A stretch of 64,000 nucleotides of DNA from Flavobacterium luteum (GCF_008806775.1 NZ_WAEM01000001.1:62001-126000), one strand, 5' to 3'. Shown: positions 38,772 to 48,617, counted from the first letter of the stretch. Notes: a model not told the origin generated them from the sequence alone. Made by a program: numbers and translations.

Positions 38772-39807
38772 CTTTTATAGTATTAAGTATTAATTCTCTT
38801 AATAATTCGGATAAACTGACAGATGCACATGCAATATGCTCATCGGCAGCGCCATAATAAATATAAAGTGTATCATTATTTACAATTGCTCCTGTTGGGA
38901 AGCAAACATTATTTACTATTCCGTGCAATTCCCATTCATATTCGGGTTGAAATAGGGGATAGGGTAGGCGAGCTATTTCTTTTTTGGGATCATCTAAGTC
39001 TAATAATGCAGCACAAGCACAATACACATAACCATCTACTGTATCATGAACACCATGATAAATAATGAGCCAGCCCAATTGTGTTTCAATTGGAGGGCAG
39101 CCACCACCCAAGTAACTTACTTCATGGTCGTATTTTGGAGAAATTACTATGGAATCATTAAACTGAAGGAAAAAATTATCCCAAAATGTATGAGTCAATT
39201 CACTTAAATTATAGATTGATACAATTTGGATGTCTGGTTTTATTCTATGCAAAAAATAGAATTTCCCATTAATTTTTCTTGGAAAAAGAATTATATTTTT
39301 ATCCCATAATAATGCTTTTCTGCCTAGTTTTTGCGGAAGAATATATTTACCATTAAAACGAAAATATTTTTCATTGAGCTCTCCTTTTGTTTCTGCCAAA
39401 TGCTGAAATTCTTCATATGAATACTGAGGTACAATTAGCCCCCACTTCTCCCAGGTAATTAAATCTTTTGAAGTTGCTAGGGCTCCCATTGCGTTTAATC
39501 CATCATTTGCGGTATAGGTTAGATAGTATGTATCGTCAATTTTTACAATTCTTGGATCTTCTACACCTTGTTTTTCATAATCATATTGAGGAAAAAGTAA
39601 GGGCACATCTAAGCGACTTTTTACTTCTTGAAGCATGTTTAATTTACAATATCCTATTGTCGAATAATTGTCTTTGCCTACAGCTCTATAAAAAAGATGA
39701 ATATCTTCACCGTCAACTATTACAGCTGGATTTAAAACGCCTTCTTTTTCAAAACCAAATGCTCTTTTTTCTAATATAATACCTTCTTTTTTTAACTGTA
39801 ACATCAT
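38761..39807 (-). CDS. GH130-family glycoside phosphorylase-like protein
   Basis: The 348-residue five-bladed beta-propeller-like protein has the GH130 signatures GVLNPAVIVDGEDIHLFYRA and GVEDPRIVKIDDTYYLTYTA, where the DPR aspartate is the family's catalytic acid, and later WLIIYHGVHDTVDGYVY. Characterised relatives split beta-mannosides with phosphate, but the actual substrate here is open. No signal peptide is visible. It is the first gene of a pair with the downstream glycosyltransferase, and a bipartite element lies 66 nt upstream. Two adjacent ATG codons (39807 and 39804) are possible starts. Confidence 0.88.
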   Translation of the reverse strand: MMLQLKKEGIILEKRAFGFEKEGVLNPAVIVDGEDIHLFYRAVGKDNYSTIGYCKLNMLQEVKSRLDVPLLFPQYDYEKQGVEDPRIVKIDDTYYLTYTANDGLNAMGALATSKDLITWEKWGLIVPQYSYEEFQHLAETKGELNEKYFRFNGKYILPQKLGRKALLWDKNIILFPRKINGKFYFLHRIKPDIQIVSIYNLSELTHTFWDNFFLQFNDSIVISPKYDHEVSYLGGGCPPIETQLGWLIIYHGVHDTVDGYVYCACAALLDLDDPKKEIARLPYPLFQPEYEWELHGIVNNVCFPTGAIVNNDTLYIYYGAADEHIACASVSLSELLRELILNTIKDEK

Positions 39808-39873
39808 TTTATATTTTTAGTTATAAATTCTATACTAGGAATATAAAGTTCTATTTATAATATTAAGAAATTG

Positions 39874-39904
39874 TTATACAACTTTTTGAATAAGTTATAT
39901 AATT
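39874..39904 (-). promoter_or_regulatory. Bipartite TTATA element, copy D (upstream of GH130-glycosyltransferase)
   Basis: TTATACAACT, 11 bases (ending AAG), TTATATAATT on the + strand, 66 nt before the start codon. It lies in the 123-nt gap after the ABC exporter operon. Confidence 0.75.
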
Positions 39905-39930
39905 ACTATATTTTATTTTATTTTTTTAAT

Positions 39931-40608
39931 TTATAAAAGAATTCGTCCGTCTTCCATCGTAATAATCCTATTGGTTTTTTGAGCAAAATCATTGTCATGA
40001 GTTACAATGAGTATAGTTTGTTTTTTTTCTAAAGTCAGCTTTTTTAAAATATCGAATACTAAATCACTATTTTTTTTGTCTAAATTCCCGGTAGGTTCAT
40101 CACCCATAATAATTAATGGATCGTTAATTAAAGCACGAGCAATGGCAACTCTCTGTTTTTGTCCACCACTCAATTGATTGGGCATTTTGAGTGCTTGATC
40201 TTCCATATCGAGTGTTTTTAGGTGTTCCATAGCTCGATTTTTAATTTCTGTTTCAGAATATTTACCCAGTTTCAATCCTGGAAGCATGACATTTTTTAAC
40301 ACATTATATTCTGAAAGTAAATAGTGAAATTGAAATACAAAACCGATTTTTTCATTTCTAATTTGAGCCAATTCATTATCTTTCTTACCAGTAATGAGTT
40401 CGTTTTTGATGAGTAGTTGTCCTTCATAATCAGTATCCATTGTAGAAAGTAAATACAATAATGTTGATTTTCCGCAACCCGATTTGCCTACAATAGAAAC
40501 AAATTCGCCATGATTGATACCAATATTAATTTCTTTGAGAACCTGAAATTTGATGGGATCATAAAAATATTTAGTTAAGCCTTTGGTTTCGATAACTTTA
40601 TTTTCCAT
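39931..40608 (-). CDS. MacB/LolD-type ABC transporter ATP-binding protein
   Basis: The 225-residue ATPase has Walker A (IVGKSGCGKSTLLYLL), the signature QLSGGQKQRVAIARAL, Walker B (IIMGDEPTGNLD) and the switch motif VTHD. The LSGGQKQRVAIARA-DEPTGNLD pattern is typical of the LolD/MacB group. It is the last gene of an operon with a FtsX-type permease (2-nt gap) and a membrane fusion protein, which together form an efflux or lipoprotein-release machine. Confidence 0.92.
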   Translation of the reverse strand: MENKVIETKGLTKYFYDPIKFQVLKEINIGINHGEFVSIVGKSGCGKSTLLYLLSTMDTDYEGQLLIKNELITGKKDNELAQIRNEKIGFVFQFHYLLSEYNVLKNVMLPGLKLGKYSETEIKNRAMEHLKTLDMEDQALKMPNQLSGGQKQRVAIARALINDPLIIMGDEPTGNLDKKNSDLVFDILKKLTLEKKQTILIVTHDNDFAQKTNRIITMEDGRILL

Positions 40609-40610
40609 TG

Positions 40611-41870
40611 CTACTTTCCTCTAATAATTTCTACTGGATCTACTTTACTGGCTTTGAGTGCTGGAAAAAGTCCTGCAATAGTGGTGGTAAAAAGAGCAAA
40701 AACAATTCCTATTAAATAAAAAATACCGCTATAATGTATCGGATAGGTTTTTACAGTGGGTAACGAAGCGGTTTCAAAAGGTACGACATCAATTATTGAA
40801 GAAAAAATATACCCAAAAAACAAACCAATAAGACCTCCAACAATTCCTATAATTAGAGAAAGTGATACAAAAATCCACTTGACATCACTGCCTGAAAAAC
40901 CTGTTGCTTTTAGAATTGCGATGCTGTCCATTTTTTCGTAAATCATCATATTTAAAATATTATAAATGCCAAAACCAGCTACAATTAGTAAAACAATTCC
41001 AACGGTATAAGAAATAATTGTTCTCACTTTGCTTCCAGTTTCAAACTGTGAATTGGCGGTGTTAAAATCGATTGTATCCAAATTGAATTTCTGTTCAAAC
41101 TCTTTTGCTAATGCTGCAGCTAAGCTCATATCAAACAATTTAATTTGAATATCAGTGATATAATTGGTTGGTTCACCTAATACTTTTTGTGCTGTATCCA
41201 ATGATGTATAACTCATAGAATCATCAATATCGGCAATCCCAATTTGTGAAATTCCAACAATTTTTAAAGAAGATAAATTGCCTCGGGTAGAAGTGATTTT
41301 GATGACATCGCCTTTCGTTAATAGCATTTTATCAGCAAGACCTTTTCCGATAATTATACTGTTATTTTGAAGTAAATCGACAACGTTACCATCGATAATA
41401 TAATCACTAATTTTAAATAATTTTTCTTCAGATAAGACTTCAATTCCATTGATTGTTCCAGAAATCTCGATGGTTCCAGAATTAAAAAAAACAGGAGTAG
41501 TAATTTTTGGTGCCACATCAATAATTCGAGGATCTTTTTTTAAATAACTGATAATGGCTTTGCTGTTATAAATAGATTTTCCGCGATCTTTAGGTTTTAT
41601 AGAATTAATAAAGTTAGTATTATTTTTATATTCTTTTGATAATGAAATAGGTTGATTTTCTGACGGTTTTATTTCGTTGTATAATCTTATATGAGGTGTT
41701 CTATTGAGCATCAACCCATCTAGCAAGTCGTTTAACCCATTCATAAAACTCACCAAAGTAATAAACATAGCAATACTAAAAGTGACACCAACAGCGGCGA
41801 CAATAGTTTGTTTAAGTCGTGCTAAAAGCAAATGAGTTGCAATATTTAAAATGAGTGTGTAGTTCATCAT
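40611..41870 (-). CDS. FtsX/MacB-like ABC permease
   Basis: The 419-residue protein has one N-terminal transmembrane helix, a large periplasmic domain (about 60-280) and three C-terminal helices, with GFGIYNILNMMIYEKMDSIAI and ALKASKVDPVEIIRGK at the end. This MacB/LolCE topology serves extrusion of substrates from the periplasm or lipoprotein release by a mechanotransmission mechanism. The start overlaps the fusion-protein stop by 4 nt. Confidence 0.9.
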   Translation of the reverse strand: MMNYTLILNIATHLLLARLKQTIVAAVGVTFSIAMFITLVSFMNGLNDLLDGLMLNRTPHIRLYNEIKPSENQPISLSKEYKNNTNFINSIKPKDRGKSIYNSKAIISYLKKDPRIIDVAPKITTPVFFNSGTIEISGTINGIEVLSEEKLFKISDYIIDGNVVDLLQNNSIIIGKGLADKMLLTKGDVIKITSTRGNLSSLKIVGISQIGIADIDDSMSYTSLDTAQKVLGEPTNYITDIQIKLFDMSLAAALAKEFEQKFNLDTIDFNTANSQFETGSKVRTIISYTVGIVLLIVAGFGIYNILNMMIYEKMDSIAILKATGFSGSDVKWIFVSLSLIIGIVGGLIGLFFGYIFSSIIDVVPFETASLPTVKTYPIHYSGIFYLIGIVFALFTTTIAGLFPALKASKVDPVEIIRGK

Positions 41871-42952
41871 TGTGGTTTGTATATCATTTCATCGGCATTT
41901 AAACCATCCAAGATTTCTGCTTTTTGATAATCACTTAAACCTACTTTTACTTTGCGTTTTTCGGTTTTATTGATTAAAACAAAATCATCTTTCAATAAAT
42001 ATTCTTTTGGAATTGTAATTGTATTTTTTTTAGTTTGAATAATAATATTAGACTCTACAGAAAGGTTAGGATATAATTTTTTAGGAGCATTTATAAAATG
42101 GGCTTCAATTTTAAAAGTTCTGGAACGCTCATTCATAATGGGATAAATTTTATCGACTTTAGCTTCAAAAACTTGATTTTTATAACTGTCCATAGTAACT
42201 AAGATGGGTTGGTTTAGGTTAACCCGAGCCATATCGTTTTCATCAACTTCTAATTCTAATAAAAAGGCATCTTTTTGACCAATAATTGCCAGAGGAATTT
42301 GTGGAGAAATCAACGTTCCTTCTTTGACTAAAACATCAAATAATAGTCCTGAAAAAGCACTTCTAATGTTGAAATCACTTTGAGACTTCTGATTTATTTT
42401 CAAGTTGATGTTATTCTTATTTTGATCGCTTTGCAATTGAGCTTTCAGTTGCGACAATTGTTTTTTAGCTGATTCATAGTTGAGTTTTGAATTTTTATAG
42501 GCCAATTCTACTTTTTCAAAATCTACTTCTGAGATTACTTTATACTCTTTTATTCTGCTGTTCCTATCGAAGATTGACTTATCTAATGCGAGTTTATCAT
42601 TAGCAGATTGGACTTTCATTTCCATTTCGGCAATTTTGTCTTGAATGTAATGATTGCTATTTTGGCTTAATTGATACGTTAAGAGTGCATTTTGGGTGTT
42701 TAATTGGGCTTTTTCACTTTCAATTTCAAACAATGATTGTCCTTTAGAAATGGACTGTCCTACACTTACATTTATTTTCTTTAGAATCCCATTCGTTGTC
42801 GAAAAAACAGTGTATTGGTTTTCGGATTTAATTACACCTGAAGCATAAACACTTTCAGTCACTTCGCCAATAGTAGGCTTAATTCCATCTTCTTTGTTAG
42901 TGCAAGAAAAAAAAAGAAGAAGAGAAACTATTGCGAAGATTTCATTTTTCAT
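41867..42952 (-). CDS. HlyD/MacA-like membrane fusion lipoprotein
   Basis: The 361-residue periplasmic adaptor has a lipoprotein signal (MKNEIFAIVSLLLFFSC, Cys17), a biotinyl-lipoyl-like hairpin (about 45-75, ISKGQSLFEIESEKAQLN), a long coiled coil (about 85-175) and beta-barrel domains. It links the inner-membrane permease with an outer-membrane channel, as in MacA. It is the first gene of the three-gene exporter operon. No outer-membrane TolC-like gene is seen in the window, so the partner must be encoded elsewhere. Confidence 0.88.
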   Translation of the reverse strand: MKNEIFAIVSLLLFFSCTNKEDGIKPTIGEVTESVYASGVIKSENQYTVFSTTNGILKKINVSVGQSISKGQSLFEIESEKAQLNTQNALLTYQLSQNSNHYIQDKIAEMEMKVQSANDKLALDKSIFDRNSRIKEYKVISEVDFEKVELAYKNSKLNYESAKKQLSQLKAQLQSDQNKNNINLKINQKSQSDFNIRSAFSGLLFDVLVKEGTLISPQIPLAIIGQKDAFLLELEVDENDMARVNLNQPILVTMDSYKNQVFEAKVDKIYPIMNERSRTFKIEAHFINAPKKLYPNLSVESNIIIQTKKNTITIPKEYLLKDDFVLINKTEKRKVKVGLSDYQKAEILDGLNADEMIYKPQ

Positions 42953-43010
42953 TCTAAATTGGAATTAAATACAAGTTATAAGTTATATTCTCCCAAGGTT
43001 ACAACCATTA

Positions 43011-43316
43011 TTAATTTCTATATCCTTGAATTAATAAACAAAGAGAATCCTTTAGAGCTTCTAGGGAATAGATTTCTTCCAAAGGAATTTCGAGTTCTTC
43101 ATATTTATCGATAGTTTTTTGCATATCAGTACTCGTAAACTTTATTTTTCCATCTATAACTATCAATTTTGTTGGGACGATGGTTATATGTTCATTTAAA
43201 ACCATATCTTTTTTGAAAGCCAATACAATCACATTAAAGGCAATTCCAGTATGCATTATTTTTGCCACTGGGGAAGTTGTGACTGCTAATTCTGCTAATG
43301 CCTCTTTAATTATCAT
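43011..43316 (-). CDS. Small cupin-like protein
   Basis: The 101-residue protein fits a single cupin-like beta-barrel: KEALAELAVTTSPVAKIMHT, FKKDMVLNEHITIVPTKLIVIDGKI (in part: DMVLNEHITIVPTKL). The usual cupin His cluster is mostly missing, with only NEH retained, so metal binding is doubtful. It starts 17 nt after the lipoprotein gene and is likely in one transcript with it under bipartite copy E. Its job is unknown. Confidence 0.7.
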   Translation of the reverse strand: MIIKEALAELAVTTSPVAKIMHTGIAFNVIVLAFKKDMVLNEHITIVPTKLIVIDGKIKFTSTDMQKTIDKYEELEIPLEEIYSLEALKDSLCLLIQGYRN

Positions 43317-43333
43317 ATAATAAAATTTTTGAT

Positions 43334-43948
43334 TTAATTTTTAATAAACCCTTCTTGAACCATTTGTTTGTATATTACTTTTGAAATTTCGTTTGTCATT
43401 TTTTTGATGCCAGGAGGTTCAAAAGTTTCGGTAATTCCTGTCCAAATAATTTTTTCGGCTTTTAGAGAATAGATATCTGTTTTAAGTACGTATGTTTTGG
43501 TATTTATATAATATTCAGAATCTTTGTAGTTATAATTGTTTTTCAAATAATAATTTCCAAATCCCTCATAATCGTCTTCTATATACTGTCTTTGAGATGG
43601 GGCAAAGACTTTCTCTTTATCAATATCAATCAAATGCATTAATACAATACCGTCAAAACCATCAGTTTTTATTTTCTTTGTAATTTGCTCTTTATATTTA
43701 TTGTTAAAATCATCAGTAAGATAATCATGTGATACTACACCTTTACTTTTGAGATATTTAACTATTTGATGTTCTGCTTTGAAACGATTTTTTTCATTAT
43801 CTAAAAGAGCAATGATGAGCACTTTACTTAACTCGTTTGTGTGTATATGAGATTCAGGCATTCTCCAACTTGATATAATTTTTGTTGAAGAACAAGAAGT
43901 AAGAAGCATTGAGAATAGCAAAGAAGTGCAAATCAATGAGTTTTTCAT
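43334..43948 (-). CDS. Lipoprotein of unknown function
   Basis: The 204-residue protein has a clear lipoprotein signal (MKNSLICTSLLFSMLLTSCS, Cys19) and then SSTKIISSWRMPESHIH, which resembles the start of DUF4136-like lipoproteins. The rest is alpha/beta with KVLIIALLDNEKNRFKAEHQ and DGFDGIVLMHLIDIDKE. It is probably held in a membrane facing the periplasm. I cannot name a function. It leads the two-gene unit with the cupin-like gene. Confidence 0.75.
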   Translation of the reverse strand: MKNSLICTSLLFSMLLTSCSSTKIISSWRMPESHIHTNELSKVLIIALLDNEKNRFKAEHQIVKYLKSKGVVSHDYLTDDFNNKYKEQITKKIKTDGFDGIVLMHLIDIDKEKVFAPSQRQYIEDDYEGFGNYYLKNNYNYKDSEYYINTKTYVLKTDIYSLKAEKIIWTGITETFEPPGIKKMTNEISKVIYKQMVQEGFIKN

Positions 43949-44006
43949 TCTAATTTTCTTTTACAATTTATACTAACAAAGTACCATATAGAGTTGCTTT
44001 TTTGTT

Positions 44007-44037
44007 TTATATAAATTCTTGTAAAAGTTATAAAATT
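44007..44037 (-). promoter_or_regulatory. Bipartite TTATA element, copy E (upstream of lipoprotein-cupin)
   Basis: TTATATAAAT, 11 bases (ending AAG), TTATAAAATT on the + strand, 58 nt before the start codon, followed by TTACTGATTT as in other copies. Confidence 0.7.
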
Positions 44038-44063
44038 TACTGATTTTTTGTTTGGTAAATCCT

Positions 44064-44100
44064 ATAAAAAAAGCCCAATCTGTTAGGAATGGGCTTAAAA
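44064..44100 (-). terminator. Rho-independent terminator of the Hsp20 gene
   Basis: Stem AAGCCCA (44071-44077) with TGGGCTT (44090-44096), then a T-run on the minus strand, 11 nt after the Hsp20 stop. The other side is also A/T-rich. Confidence 0.8.
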
Positions 44101-44110
44101 AAAAAGAGGC

Positions 44111-44545
44111 CTATGCAACTTTTATTTGCTTTTTTGGAAGTAATTTAGTCACTTCCATTTTAGGAATGCTTAGTTTAAGAATTCCGTCTGTGTATTTGGC
44201 ATCAATTTTATCTCCATTTACAGTTTTTGGAAGTGTAAATGATCTAGAAAATGAATTATAAGAGAATTCTTTTCTTGTAAAATTCTCGTTCTCTTCGTTT
44301 TTTTCTTTCTCTTTTTCAGCACTAATTGTGAGAACATTATCATCCAAATCTATATTAAAATCTTTTTTTGTAAAACCCGGAGCAGCAAATTCTATATTAA
44401 ATTCGTTTTTGTTCTCCTTAATGTTTACTGCTGGAAGTGTGTGTTTTAATTTTTTTTCTAACCATTTGTTATCAAAAAAATCATCATCAAAAAAATTGTC
44501 CATTCCAAATGGGATTAAATTTCCGTTTGATTTAATGAGTGTCAT
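44111..44545 (-). CDS. Hsp20/alpha-crystallin small heat shock protein
   Basis: The 144-residue protein has the alpha-crystallin domain (about 38-135) with AAPGFTKKDFNIDLDDNVLT and the GDKIDAKYTDGILKLSIPK motif, and a C-terminal LLPKKQIKV tail. It is an ATP-independent holdase that keeps unfolded proteins soluble in the cytoplasm. A bipartite element lies 73 nt upstream and a terminator directly downstream, so it is a single-gene unit. A CIRCE or other HrcA site is not seen. Confidence 0.95.
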   Translation of the reverse strand: MTLIKSNGNLIPFGMDNFFDDDFFDNKWLEKKLKHTLPAVNIKENKNEFNIEFAAPGFTKKDFNIDLDDNVLTISAEKEKEKNEENENFTRKEFSYNSFSRSFTLPKTVNGDKIDAKYTDGILKLSIPKMEVTKLLPKKQIKVA

Positions 44546-44618
44546 AATTTTAAAATTTAATTGTTAAACTTAAATTGATTTTCAATAGTAAAGTTCATTT
44601 TATTTCAAGTATTTCGAT

Positions 44619-44649
44619 TTATAAAATTTTTGAAAAGAATTACAAAATT
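44619..44649 (-). promoter_or_regulatory. Bipartite TTATA element, copy F (upstream of Hsp20)
   Basis: TTATAAAATT, 11 bases, TTACAAAATT on the + strand, 73 nt before the start codon. The rest of the 328-nt gap up to 44873 shows a small AACAGT/ACTGTT hairpin near 44690 without a T-run and no gene. Confidence 0.65.
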
Positions 44650-44873
44650 TACATATTTTTTACCAATCGATTCATTGTTTAAACAGTTTTTTACTGTTGG
44701 GAAATCCCAAAGTATATTGAAAATTTTATTAATTCCCCTTTATTATACAAACTACAAACAATACTAAGAATTGTCAGAATTTAGATTTAGTTATGATTTT
44801 TTTACGAATTAAAAAACTGCTTTTATAGGGTATAGGACTAAAATAATAGTAATCAAATTACATATTAATTATA

Positions 44874-45956
44874 TTAGTTAATGTTTTTAGAATCATTCCC
44901 ATTACTGAGTAATAAGGATAAAATTTTTAAACTTTCAGTTCTATCAGCAATTAGTTTTACAATACTAATGAATGGAATAAATACAATCATTCCTGCTGCT
45001 CCCCATAAAATTCCACCCATAATAATAATTACGATAATTACTAGTGTGTTTATTTTTAATCGATTACCTACAGCAAAAGGAAAAATAATATAGGCTTCTA
45101 ATAATTGTACTATCGTGAATACCACAATAACCCCAATAGGATACCAAATTGAATTAAATGTTATCCAAGAAACAGCAATTGGTAAAAGTGAAGAAATGAT
45201 AATACCAAAATAAGGAATAAATGTTAATATGGAAGCAATAAACCCAAACAAGATTGGATGTGGTACTCCAATAATAGCTAAACCAATAGCATTTAAAGTT
45301 CCAACAATTAAATAAACCAATCCCATTCCTTTGATAAAATTGTAATATTCGTGAATTGTTTCGATAAGAATTTCATGAATGGCCTCCTTTTTATACCTTG
45401 GAAATAGTTGATAAAGTACGGCCGATAATAAATGGCGATAGTATAATAATAAAGCTGAGAGAATAGGAATAAGTATCAAATTGAAGGCTGTTTCCGATAA
45501 GGAGTAAGTTGCATTCTTAAGTAATGGAAAAATTTCAAAATTGTTAGTAAAATTTTTAATGAATGTTAATTGTTTTTCAGAATTCATGCCAAATTGTTCT
45601 TCGACATAATTTCCCAATTGTTTTACCGATTCTACTATTTTTGTACTTAGTGAATGCCATTCATTTGAAAAAGAGGCTATTTGCAAAAATAATAAGTATG
45701 AAACTAAAAATATTAAAATTGATAATCCAAATAACGAAATTGCAATAGCTCCTGTTTTCCTAATTCCTTTTTTTTCTAACCATTTGCATTCAGGATAAAG
45801 TATAAAACTGATGAACAATGAAAAGCTTAGCGGAATGAAAAGAGTCCTCCCAAAATAAAGTATTACCGTTAGAAATACAATGTATTGGAGTATTTCTAGT
45901 AAAGATAATTTCCTTTTTGGGTTCACTTGATTTTCTATTTTAAGAATCTCTTTCAT
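44874..45956 (-). CDS. AI-2E family transporter
   Basis: The 360-residue membrane protein has about eight transmembrane helices in the order typical of the AI-2E/PerM family, with the signature PHPILFGFIASILTFIPYFG and AVGNRLKINTLVIIV near the end. Members export autoinducer-2 or serve as Na+/H+ antiporters; the role here is not known. It starts 23 nt after the P-type ATPase stop, so both are probably transcribed from bipartite copy G. Length is normal. Confidence 0.85.
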   Translation of the reverse strand: MKEILKIENQVNPKRKLSLLEILQYIVFLTVILYFGRTLFIPLSFSLFISFILYPECKWLEKKGIRKTGAIAISLFGLSILIFLVSYLLFLQIASFSNEWHSLSTKIVESVKQLGNYVEEQFGMNSEKQLTFIKNFTNNFEIFPLLKNATYSLSETAFNLILIPILSALLLYYRHLLSAVLYQLFPRYKKEAIHEILIETIHEYYNFIKGMGLVYLIVGTLNAIGLAIIGVPHPILFGFIASILTFIPYFGIIISSLLPIAVSWITFNSIWYPIGVIVVFTIVQLLEAYIIFPFAVGNRLKINTLVIIVIIIMGGILWGAAGMIVFIPFISIVKLIADRTESLKILSLLLSNGNDSKNIN

Positions 45957-45979
45957 TTTTTGTAATTAAAAAAATAATT

Positions 45980-48508
45980 TTAGTTATTCTCGATAAATTT
46001 CGATAGTCTCGCATTTTCTCTTTTATATAACTTTATTAATTCATACCAAATAACTGATAGCAATCCAATTCCGGTACTTATTCCTAATTGTGAAATAGTC
46101 AATTGCTCAAATTGAAAAAATCTATTAATTAATGGAATAAAAAGAATCAATCCAGTAAGAATAAAGGTTGCGCTGACAATAAGCACAACTAGATTGTTTT
46201 TGTATTTTATTGTTGTAAAAATCGAATAAAAAAAGGAGCGATTCACTAGGGTTAAAATAATATTGGCAGTAACTAAACCTGTAAAAACCATTGTTCTGGT
46301 TATGTCTTCACTTGCTCCATTGACCACCGCATATTGATAAATAATTAGTAAACCTATAGTTATTATTAATCCCTGTAAAATGCTCGTTGTTAATTCTTTA
46401 ATATTAAAAAAAGAATTACTGTATGGTTTTGGTTTTTGGCTCATTGTGTTTTTTTCAATCGGCTCATTTTCATAAACAATCGAGCAAGTAGGATCCATTA
46501 TTAATTCTAAAAAAGCAATATGAATAGGCGAAAAAATACTAGGATAATCCCATTCTAAAGCTAAGGGAATAAAAACAATTAGTACAATGGGAATGTGAAT
46601 AGAAATGACAAATTGTATGGCTTTTTTAATATTGGTATAAATTCGTCTACCCATTGCAATTGCATCAACCATTGTTGATAAATCATCATTAACTATTATA
46701 AGTGATGCAGTTTGTTTCGCAATTTCTGTTCCTTTTTTCCCCATCGCAATGCCAATGTGAGCCGATTTTAAAGCCGGACCATCATTTACGCCATCTCCAG
46801 TCATTGCCACAATTTCACCATTCGATTTTAAGGCGTTGATAATTTTAAGTTTGGCTTCAGGAAACATTCTGGTGAATATTTGCTTTTCCATTACCGTTTT
46901 TTTTAATTCTGATTCAGACAATTTCATTAATTCATCGCCTGTAATACATTGATCAAAACCCTTAAAACCTACTTGTTTTGCAATGGAAGTTGTGGTTAAA
47001 CCATAATCACCAGTGATGATTTTTACATTAATTCCTGCTTTATAAAAATCTTGCAACACCAAATGAATATTCTTTTTTGGGGGATCATAAAAAGCAACTA
47101 ATCCTTTGAAAATAAATTGGAACTCTTGTTGGGTTTTAGGAAATTCACTCTCATTAAAATTGGCTTCTGCAACTCCTAGAATACGATAACCCTCGGTTGT
47201 AATGGTTGTAATTGCCTTTTCTATTTCTTGCTCTTCAATTGCTGATAAATTTGATAAATGCATTAATGCTTCTGGCGCTCCCTTTGCAACAATAATTTGC
47301 TTTCCTTGCTGGTTTTGATAAACATGTGTCATAATTGGGGGTTTTCCACTCAATGGGTATTCGTGAATCATTTTATAATGATGTCGTTTCCCTTTTGCTA
47401 TCATTTTTGAATAAGCCGTGTGTAAAGCTACTTCCATTGGATCAAAAGGAATAGGTTCGCTTGCTAACATGGCTAATTCAATTAATTCTTTTTCATCGCT
47501 GTTTAAATCAACTTCAGGAGCTGTTATTTTTTTAGATTTTAACCCAAATATTTTGGCTAAAGTCATCTTGTTTTCAGTAATAGTTCCCGTTTTGTCAATG
47601 CAAATTACAGTGGCACTGCCCAGAGTTTCGACAGTTTTTGTTTGCTTCACGATAATTCCTTTTTTCATCATTCGCCATGCTCCTATAGCCATAAAAGTGG
47701 TAAATGCAACGGGTATTTCTTCAGGTAATATACTTAAAGCTAGTGTAAGTGCTTTTAGTAAACTATCAATTATATTATACGATTTTATATAGTTTAAGGC
47801 TAAAACAATCAGAAAAACAACCAGTCCAATAGAAGCCATTTTTTTTACAAAACTGTTGAGTTTTAATTCGAGTGCTGTCTTTTCTTCTACAATTTCCTCT
47901 ATGCTTTTTCCAATTTTCCCTAATTTGGTTTGAATTCCAATCGCTGAAATTGTGGCAATTGCCATTCCGGTGGTAACGGTTGTGCCTTGAAATATTTGAT
48001 TGTTATTTTGGGTTTTGTCTTTGTGAACTGGAAATGATTCACCTGTGAGAATAGCTTCGTTTACAGAAAAATCATTCGAATATACAATCAATCCATCGGC
48101 AGAAATGTCAATACCTTCTTCTACCAAAATACTATCGCCAAGAACTATTTCTTCAGTTCTTACTTCAGAAATAATTCCGTTTCGTATGACTTTACATTTG
48201 GGTTTTGTATAGGTTTTTAGTTTTTCTAAAGCATTGCGGCTTCGTGTGTCTTGATATAATGAAATGAGAGAAACAAATAGAATGGCAAAAAGTAAAAATA
48301 TTCCATCTGCAGTTTCTCCTGTAATAAAATAGATTGATGATGAAACTAGTAAAAGGATAATTATTAAAGGATCCTGTAAAAATTTCTTTAAGGATTCGAG
48401 TATAATATTAGGCTTTTTAAATTCTGTAGTGTTGCTTCCATATTTATTTCTTGATTCGAGAACTTGCTTATTGCTCAATCCTTTAATATCGAAGTTTTTC
48501 ATTGACAT
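45980..48508 (-). CDS. P-type cation-transporting ATPase
   Basis: From the ATG at 48508 (MSMKNFDIKGLSNKQVLESR) the pump has 842 residues; a longer TTG start at 48541 is rejected because the bipartite element then sits too near. Domains in order are the cation ATPase N-domain (about 1-70), actuator with ILTGESFPVHKD, P-domain with the phosphorylated Asp in CIDKTGTITENKM, TGDGVNDGPALKSAHIGIAM, and C-terminal membrane helices. Helix 4 reads PEEIPV rather than the PEGLP of calcium pumps, so the ion is uncertain. It acts in the inner membrane and leads an operon with an AI-2E permease. Confidence 0.9.
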   Translation of the reverse strand: MSMKNFDIKGLSNKQVLESRNKYGSNTTEFKKPNIILESLKKFLQDPLIIILLLVSSSIYFITGETADGIFLLFAILFVSLISLYQDTRSRNALEKLKTYTKPKCKVIRNGIISEVRTEEIVLGDSILVEEGIDISADGLIVYSNDFSVNEAILTGESFPVHKDKTQNNNQIFQGTTVTTGMAIATISAIGIQTKLGKIGKSIEEIVEEKTALELKLNSFVKKMASIGLVVFLIVLALNYIKSYNIIDSLLKALTLALSILPEEIPVAFTTFMAIGAWRMMKKGIIVKQTKTVETLGSATVICIDKTGTITENKMTLAKIFGLKSKKITAPEVDLNSDEKELIELAMLASEPIPFDPMEVALHTAYSKMIAKGKRHHYKMIHEYPLSGKPPIMTHVYQNQQGKQIIVAKGAPEALMHLSNLSAIEEQEIEKAITTITTEGYRILGVAEANFNESEFPKTQQEFQFIFKGLVAFYDPPKKNIHLVLQDFYKAGINVKIITGDYGLTTTSIAKQVGFKGFDQCITGDELMKLSESELKKTVMEKQIFTRMFPEAKLKIINALKSNGEIVAMTGDGVNDGPALKSAHIGIAMGKKGTEIAKQTASLIIVNDDLSTMVDAIAMGRRIYTNIKKAIQFVISIHIPIVLIVFIPLALEWDYPSIFSPIHIAFLELIMDPTCSIVYENEPIEKNTMSQKPKPYSNSFFNIKELTTSILQGLIITIGLLIIYQYAVVNGASEDITRTMVFTGLVTANIILTLVNRSFFYSIFTTIKYKNNLVVLIVSATFILTGLILFIPLINRFFQFEQLTISQLGISTGIGLLSVIWYELIKLYKRENARLSKFIENN

Positions 48509-48568
48509 TTCTAATCTTTTTAAATTAGGTAGCAACAACAATTTTTTCTTTAATTTTTAAATACAATT

Positions 48569-48599
48569 TTATATATTTTTAGTAATGAATTGTATAATT
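48569..48599 (-). promoter_or_regulatory. Bipartite TTATA element, copy G (upstream of P-type ATPase)
   Basis: TTATATATTT, 11 bases, TTGTATAATT on the + strand, 60 nt before the ATG at 48508. The distance agrees with other copies only if this inner ATG is the start, which supports that choice. Confidence 0.65.
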
Positions 48600-48617
48600 C
48601 ATTGATTATTTTAAATA

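Noticed and set aside
42965..43005. TTATA boxes upstream of the membrane fusion protein gene
   Set aside because: The boxes TTATAAG, TTATATT and TTACAAC are spaced 9 and 23 bp apart in contrast to the fixed 21 bp, so they are probably AT-rich background.
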